From contig OX335651.1 of the NCBI GenBank assembly GCA_946894095.1, forward strand, positions 19,242,501 through 19,306,500: a stretch of 64,000 nucleotides of DNA, read 5' to 3'. The stretch is from Incurvaria masculella (lineage: Eukaryota > Arthropoda > Insecta > Lepidoptera > Incurvariidae). Under the pieces are notes generated by a model. The model had not been told where the DNA came from, searched no databases, and worked only from the letters and a program-made list of their open reading frames with translations. Of the stretch, positions 48,401 to 57,400 are shown piece by piece. A program made the translations under genes and the position numbers. The first letter of the stretch is position 1, and each line of letters opens with the position of its first letter.

Positions 48401-51400
48401 TAAACTGGGTAAAATCCATAGGATTTTATGTTCCATGCATTCTGTTGGCAATGTAAAGGTTCTTGGTTTCACCTGGGGGACCCATAAACGGGAATTGGAA
48501 ATCAAAATATTTTTCTCGCTTTTGAAATAGTGTCTTTACAAAAGTCGCTTGCGCTTGATTACAAGAACTGTAGATAAAAATAGTCCGTCTCATCGTAACA
48601 GTAAATAATGCTTATTTTGAAGTCGTCGAACACTTATACGACAGAAATTCATTTTGTTCAAGGATAAATCAAAGCTATTCCCGATTGGTACCTAGGTATG
48701 GTTTTGTTCGAAATAATTTTCCGAGAATTTGATTCAGAGTCAGAAGTTAAGGAATATGTAACGGGTGACAAATTCGAACTTTCGGACCTTATAACTTAGA
48801 AACCAAACACAATTTTACAATGGTAACGGTCATCAGACATCTAGTTCTAGTCTAAGTTATAAGGTCCGAAAGTTCGATTTTTTCGCGCGTTTTATACAAT
48901 AACTTTGGAGGTGGATTACGCAATGATAAAGTAAGAAGATCGTAAAAAGATTAGTCATCAGACATAGCCTATTTAATCAATATTTATGATCTATTTGGTT
49001 TTTGTTAGATTTTTGACTACAGCGGTCGTGGTTTACTTTTAGCTATAAGTCGTCTTGAAATAAAAATTTTCGTAAATCTTACCAAATCATACACTATGCA
49101 CATTGTCTTTTTTGTGGACATGTTGCATCTTCCTCATCACGGAGCCTGTCTTATTCTTTGAAACAGAGAAGTTTTGTAACGTGCCTGCGAAAGAGTTGGG
49201 GCCGCCGGGTTGGGCCACCTTAAAGGTAAGAATTCAATCCACAGGTACTTACAATATAGTCTGAAGTATATATCATTCCTTTTCTAATATTAATACATCT
49301 TTCTTAATTTACTTAGCATGTACTAAAGATGAAACTACCAAAAAAAATTGGGAAGTAAGAAAAATAAAGCAGAAATACCCTACCACCTAGTAGGGGAAGT
49401 AGACCTACAGATTTACATGGATTCCGAACCGTGGAGCAACTCGCATTCGTGACAAAATACACTTATACAACTGTGAAAGAGAAAGAAAGTGGTGCACGAA
49501 CGTGGCGAGGATTTTATTTATTTATTTGGAAAAGCAAACAGGTACAGACATGATTGACATACAAAATTTTAACCCAGACATCTGGTATGCAAGGGAAGAG
49601 CCCGCGCCACTAGGCTATGAGCCGATCAAAACCACAACTGATTCCTACTAAACTCAACCAGCAGGCAGCCTTGCCAAGTGTAACACGTGCCGCCACGTCG
49701 CAACACGTCGGCGCGCCGTTTATAATAAAACATAATAAATGGGTGAATATGTTTTTGCTGAAGCTTTTGTGCAAGCCGCACCGCCTCTGGGAATTTAAAT
49801 GAGTTTGTTTTTACCATCATTTGTCTGCAGGCGAGGCACGTGCGAAGGTAGTTTTGATCTAGAGCGCCATTGATATTCCGAAGAGATCTGGCACTATCAA
49901 AACGATTACATCTGACTGTGCATGGATGTCAAATGCATCGGTGAAATAGTTTGACTTGTTTTCTAATTTCAACCAAATGTTTCGTAATTTGACTGAGGAA
50001 TCAGGCACGAGTCATTGTATGGAACTCGATCACCTCATTATCCTCTTAAACACAAATGCGACATGCAAACTTAGTCGCAGACGTGTTGGAGTGTTTGTGT
50101 GGGTGGTAACTGACTTGATGAACGCATTTGCAAATCACATTCGTGCGCGGTGGCGATGTTTCGACTGTGTTGCATACGACATGCCGCCGGATTCCCATAC
50201 AATTATATGGTCACCCTGAGTATACGGCGTAGACGCGATATCGGCAGCATGCCACTTTCGTGAGAATGGAAAAGACGGATTCCCTTCTGGAGAGAGGGAA
50301 GAGAGCCCGGTTTTACTTGAATTTCGAACCATGAAACAGCGCGCATTCGTTACGAAAAAGTGGTCAGTCTGAGTTCTCACCTAAATTGGCGTTTACCGCA
50401 AACCGATCGACTGGCGTTTTCCATAAAAACGTCAAACTCCAGACAAGTTTTTGCTAGATATTCTGTGGTTTTACTTCTTCAAGCTGTCAAAGTCAAACTC
50501 GGACTTCCAATGTCCATGAAAACGCGGAGTCGGCGTAAACAGCAACGTCGACGTATTTATGGCAACGTTGAGTAAGCTGTCAAATCAAACTCGGACTCGC
50601 AAATGTTAGTTCGCTTAACGCCCACTGCGCGCGCTCTTAAATTTATCCACACATTTGAAAACGCCAGTCGAACGGTTTGCCGTAAACGCCAATTTAGGTG
50701 ACAACTGGGACTACAGGCTCAGAAATAATGAGTTAAACACAGATAAATAATGAGTTCAGCTATAACCCCTGGCATAGAAAACAAATCAGCTGTACCTATA
50801 ATATGTCGTGCTAATTTTCTTACAAACGAATCAGCACTTTTTAAGAATTCGCAACAAACTGGTCTTAAGGTTGATCTCACCAGCACGTAGGCGCAAGGAC
50901 CACCACATAAAATTGCTCATAAACCGTTTATGGCCACGTTTTCTTAATGGTACCTACGGAACCCATTCATGACGATAATGTGTTTGCCCGAAGTCCAACG
51001 ATTGTCGGTTTCGGAACAAAAGTGCACACGTAGTTTGTGCTGAGCCTGTAGTCCCAGTTGTCACCTAAATTGGCGTTTACGGCAAACCGATCGACTGGCG
51101 TTTTCCGTAAACACGTCGAACTCCATACAAGTTTCAACTAGATATTCTGTGGTTTTACTTCTTCAAGCTGTTAAAGTCAAACTCGGACTTCCGATTTGTA
51201 TGAAAACGCGAAGTCGGCGTAAACGGCAACGTGGACGTATTTACGGCAACGTTAAGAAAACTGTCAAATCAAAATCGCACTCGCAAATGTTAGTTCGATT
51301 AACGACCACTGCGCGCGCTCTTTAATTTCTCCATACATTTGAAAACGCTAGTCGATCGGTTTACCGTAAACGCCAATTTAGGTGACACCTGGGACTACAG

Positions 51401-54400
51401 ACTCTGGACAAAGTTGTAATATCTGTGTAATATAGAAGATTACAAAAGTTGTAATCTTCTATACTGTGTCTGAGGTCCTTATTTACGTTTTAAATGTTGA
51501 TCTTAATACATTGATCACTGTCAATCTGAGGGTCCTCTTGAAGTAGAATAAGCACACACAAATACATTTAAATGCAACAATAAATAACACAAGATGTTGT
51601 TTTTTTATGAAACTGGACATGTATGGCGAATACCACACCCACCGTCAAGATATAGCCCAACTCACCGCATTCCCGAAGGAATTAGGTGCCATGTCAGGAC
51701 CATTATTTATGAGCACGGCTACACTGAACTGGATGGAAAACATGGACAATTTTTCATTGCCGTTCTTACCATCTATTCATCCAATGCGATGGCCAATGGA
51801 GGGGGACCTCCAGTTTTATATGGATACCGAACCCTAGAACAGTTCGCATTCGTGACGAAATGCACGTATCCGATTCACATAGAACTCAGAAACCGAAATA
51901 AATTGGTGCATGGACGAGGCGCGAGTCGAACCCATGACCTCTGGCATAGAAGGCAAGTCTCCGTAATCCTGAGCTTCTCGCTGAATGCGAGCGTATAGCA
52001 TATGTCAACGCACGTATCTATTTCAAAGCGAGAAAAATAATATCAAGTAAGAATGATGGCACAAAACGCTATACCGCAAGCGCCTCTTTAACACTTGCTT
52101 CTAAAATATTGACGCGAAGGCGTTGCATTGCAAACTCCATTCTGCTCTATTGCAAGTTCATCCGCAGTCTACCACAGTCACGTACGGTTCACGCACGAGC
52201 AGCCAAGTATTCGCCACGTAATATCTGCTACCGAGAGCCATTATAACATCCATTTTGTTGCTGGTAGGGGACAATCTGAAACAACAATGAGCGACCCCGA
52301 ACCTATGCGGCGCATTGCCTTGGAGTAATGAATTACGTTATTGTTCGTTAATCCCAAGCCTTATCTGTGTCACTGAACGACGTTCGGAATGGCTTTTCGT
52401 CTAAACACGGAGTTCTATATCCAGTGTGAATATATAATAGCAATTAAACGTTATTGTGATCTGAGTGGCGTGTCAATTATTTCCGTTGTTCGATTCTGTG
52501 TCGTGTCAATGCCGTGTTCTGCTTCTGCCAAGATCTTTTTTTTAGATAAAAACGCAAAAAGTCACTTTTAATCATAAAAATACCGTTCTCGCGGTGAAGG
52601 GGTTAGACTACTTGCATTTCTTGCGAGAGATTATTTGTTCATGGTTCAGAATTCAAGTAAAACCCGGCTCATCTTTCAGCAATAGTAAGAATGCTATAAC
52701 TAAAATATTGAGAATGAATTAGAGATTATTATTCCTATCAATTTGACTGAACTGAAAGGCATAAAAATAGGGATGTAACTAAACATTAATTACATAGGTT
52801 TCTTAGATGCAATATGATAATCTAAAATGCAAATATGATAATCTAACGGGTCGCCTTCATAAAGTCCAAAAAGCATAAGGTCCAAAACCCAGAACATCCA
52901 AAAGTATGTATTTTTGCATATATTTATAAATGCAAATATTATAATCTAACCTAACCTAACCTAATTGAAAAAGTTCCGAATTCATTAGTGTTTTGGACGG
53001 TATGGGTTTTGGACCTTGTGCTTTTTGGACTTTATGATGCGTTCACAAATGAAACGGAAGTCGCAGAAAGAGAATAAGAACCGAAGAATGATGCAAAATG
53101 TCCTTTTATGTCTTGTTAAGAAAATAAAATAAGAGAGCCTTGTTACACCAGTTTAAGGTGGAAATATATTGATCGGTGTAGAAGAGAATGCCTCACGACA
53201 GTATGTCGGTATCTACATTGTTAAACAATACAATGCTAGCACTCGTCATGATGCGAAGTAGCCGCTAAATAGGATGGCCGAATTGAATATGCGGAAATAA
53301 ACCGATCCAGATAAATTCATTAGATAAGGCACCTTTTTGCGTGTAATTGTCAGCATTGATAAACAGTAAATTAATAAGATTGACTACTTAAGGTCCCGCG
53401 GGGTCCATTTTTTGCCGTCGACGAAATCATGATGAGAAAAGCCTTGAGAAATAAGCTTGGTATACATGTCATTGTCATCAGAACAGCACTCTCGGTGTAT
53501 GCGTGTGTTTAATGTGTGTGTTGTAAATTATAAGAAACCGATTAATAAAAAATCAATTGTTGCATACCGTATCTTAAGGTCGGCCCGTAAGCACCTGAAG
53601 ATGTCGCCTCCCATACAAACGTAGTTTACTAATGATTTGAAAACCACTGTTCCAACTTACTTGATATTTGGTATCTAATATTAGGCTACAAATATCTGTG
53701 TCTGCATGCCTTTGTTTTTTTCGGTAAAGATTTTCTTTTTGCATTCATTTCATTCGGTTTGGATTTTTCAAAAAAAACAAAAGCATGCAGACACCGATAT
53801 TTGTTACCTGATATTAGATATTAAATATCAGTTTAATTGGAATAGAGGTTTCCAAATGATTAGTAAACTACGTTTGTATGGGGAGCATAGCTAACGGGCC
53901 GTTCTTAACTAATTTAGATCGTTTCATTTTGTGGCACTTTAGAAGAATAAAAGTGGTCCCACTGCATTTATTCCCGCTCATATCCCGACTTAGATATTTA
54001 TTGTTTGTGGTTCGGAGTCCAAGTACATAAAACTAATGATTCATCCCGCCCGGGTTGGTACCATCGGATTGAATGAACGATATTCGAAGCGGCAATGACG
54101 ATTGTCCGCATTTCCTATTGCGTTCTTGGCACGGCACCTAGTTTTCATGTGGTGTGTTGCGTTAATATCATGACAGTAGGTGTAGTATTAGTCATCCATG
54201 TCAATTTTAAACTTATTTAATTGTGTAACCTTTCATTTTGGATCGATGTGTATCGATCTTTCTAAAAGTAGGAAGTAGGAGACTTTCGTACGGGAGCTAT
54301 GCACGCATGAGATAATTATATTAGGAAAACAGTAGTATATGTTAAAAGATTTGCTCACATATGAACCATACAAACCACTGGTGGAGACCAAAGATCATAC

Positions 54401-57400
54401 CACTACGCGTTTTTTATGGAACTGATTATAGAGTGCTAACACCACATTAAGATGATTATACTAGCCAATGCGAATGGTTTGATTGCGTTAAGATCCTGAT
54501 CTTTATGGAATGAGAACATGAAAAAAAAAACATGCATAATTTCAGCTAACGTTCTACCAAAACAGAAAGAAAAAATGTGAAAGAAATTGATATTTTATGC
54601 ATTAAAAAAAATGTTGAAGTCAGGTCTCAAATATATTATTTTTCAAGTTTGCGGATTGATATTAACTAATATTTATTTTAATACCATTTCAAATATCTTA
54701 ACATTATCTACCCATTCAGCGAAGAACATGTTTAACTTTTCCTAATTTCTATAACGAAACAATAAAAAAACCGGTTTCACGCGTTATGCGGGTTGGTCAC
54801 ATTTAGAAAGAATTATTCCGAGGCGACGTCGAGCTCTGGCTATCTTGTTTTAATCGCAAAAATTGGTCCAAAATTTTTAGGTATGAGGATGCTCTTAACA
54901 CTGATCATATAAAGCCCAAACACCACATTGCTGAAGGAATTAGGTGCAATACCGCGACCTGCCCTCTATTTGCACCGCTAAATTGAGATGCATGCCATTA
55001 ATTGCCGCTACCACCATATTTTCATATATTGCGATGGTTATGATATTTTCCACGTCGCATCGACACCACTTTCCTGGTTTCGAATACTCTCGAATCGATA
55101 GAACACGCAACTTTCTTGTAGATGCTATCGAGCTCGAAAACAGTAGAGATGAAAGCTAAATGCCGTGTGTTTTGCGGCGTTTGCGCGCGTAGGCCTCCCA
55201 AGCATTGTGCCTTGGACTCGTAATGCTGGTGTGGGAATACGATTGTTGAGCGGATACTTTTCCGGCACTTTCCAGATGCTTAGATGAGCATGATAAGTCG
55301 AATTTGCGCAACAGGTTGCCTTCTGGTCGTGAACAGTTTTAAACGACACGACAACTGTCGTGCTGACAAGTGCTGATTTATTTTAATCGATACTTAAAGG
55401 GCGCTTATTACTAAAATGCTGATTATCTCGTACTGGTATTGATTGCAAGCTGCTGAGAAATGCCCTTAATTTGAGGCGATTAAGCTAATCAGCAGTAGGT
55501 GAAAAAGGCCCTTACGCTCTTTTCCACCACCTCCAGCTAAAAAAATCCCAAAGTAACCTTTCGGTTACACCGTGTAAATATGCAACGTAACCGAAAGTTA
55601 CCCATCGGATTTCAGTAAACTGGAGGTGGTGAAAACAGGATTTCGTCGTTAGTGGTTCGGATCTACGCTAAAATGTAGCTGCAGGTTTGGTAACATCGCA
55701 ATTATTGAACTTTAGCGGTACACAGCGGTATGCTTTCGAAGCACGCCGGCATAGAAATATGATTGCCATGCAAATAATAAAGATCCTGGCATGGCACCTT
55801 GTTCCTATATGGTGTGTTGGGCTAGATTTATTACAGTAGTTGTAGCATTAGCCATCGATTTCCAATTACGCTATAACATGGCGTGCGCTAACTTTTAGTT
55901 CAACGATGTCTGTGACTTTCTAGGATTTAGTTATTCAGTTCCGAAAAGCATTATTCGTCTTACAGGCGATAAACAGTGGTATACACGGCATGATACGAAG
56001 ATGTCCCTTCAGGGTTAGAAAGTCTCAAAATTACGGACTTTCTTGCGGCGGTCGACGAGACGCACACACAACGACCGGCAGTGCAATTACGAAGCACAAA
56101 ATTGGGTGTAGGTTGCTGTACTTACGGCAACATGACAGCTTTTGCGATTACGAAATCGATGCATTCACAAATGGTGCGGCACTCAGCGCTACCCGCAGCA
56201 ATTAGGTCAACTCCATACATTTCGCGTCGAATCGGTATTACGAAACGGCAAAGAACTGTCAAATGCGGGGAGGTAAACGCCTATTTCGTCTGCTCGTCTA
56301 GTCAAGTACCTCAAAAGTTGACCTATTGTCGACACAGATTGGTCCGTGCTGGATGTAGGTGGATGAAAAACGGCTTCGTAATCGCGCTTTAGAAATGACG
56401 GGAGCGCACCTACACGTACCGCGGCACCATCCTCAAATTTTGCGTAATCGCACTGCCGGTATCGAATGCCAAGCAGGTACTCACTCGGGTGACAACATAT
56501 GAAAACAAAGCTACTCCACACGTGATCTTATCCGCGCCTTGGAGAGTAGCAGTTTTTCGTCCGACATGAAGTGTTAACGCACCCATTTGAAGAATGAATT
56601 CAATAGACAAATCATTTACACATGTATATTACTTTATTCAATGAAAATTATTTCAATAGATCAGTCATAAAGAACAAATTTCCCTAAGGGCCGATTTTTC
56701 GATCCTCAGATAGTCCTTATCGGACTGATAGTATACTTTTATGTCTGTCAAAAGACGGAGAGCCATCATCGGAGAATTATATATTCTATCACAATTATCT
56801 GATTATAATTTTACTAATAATAGTATGGACTTACTATAACGGATTGATAAGCAGAGGCGCAAATAAAACCGTCAAAGCGTCTGGCTAATTTTTAGAGTAT
56901 TGAAAATTTTATAAACATTACATCGAAATTAAAATTTTAGGACTTTTACTCTTAACTCTTAAAGTTAACTCTTAACTCACATTAGATTGTTAACATAACT
57001 CCGGCAAGAAAAATATTTTACATGCTCTTATGTTTCTTCTACAATTCCGATAGTGTAGTGGTATACCATCCTTCCACCTTTCGTGTGGATTTGATGTATT
57101 TCATTTTAGGTTCATTATTATTATAGTCATTATTTTTTTTATTATTATGTTTATCTGAAATTAATTAAATTTTTAATAACTGCTTTTAGTGCTTTTGTCA
57201 TGTTATGATATCACTTATACTATCTTTGCTTGACATATTTCAATTTCTATTTGTTTTAATATATCACTATTTTAAAACTTACGCGGGACATAACTAGACG
57301 TTTTAATATGTTCAATTTTTTTTTTCCAAATCGTAACAACTAAATTTAACTTTTCTATTGTTTTAGGAAATTCTCTCTTACTTTTGAGGCTATCTTTCCA

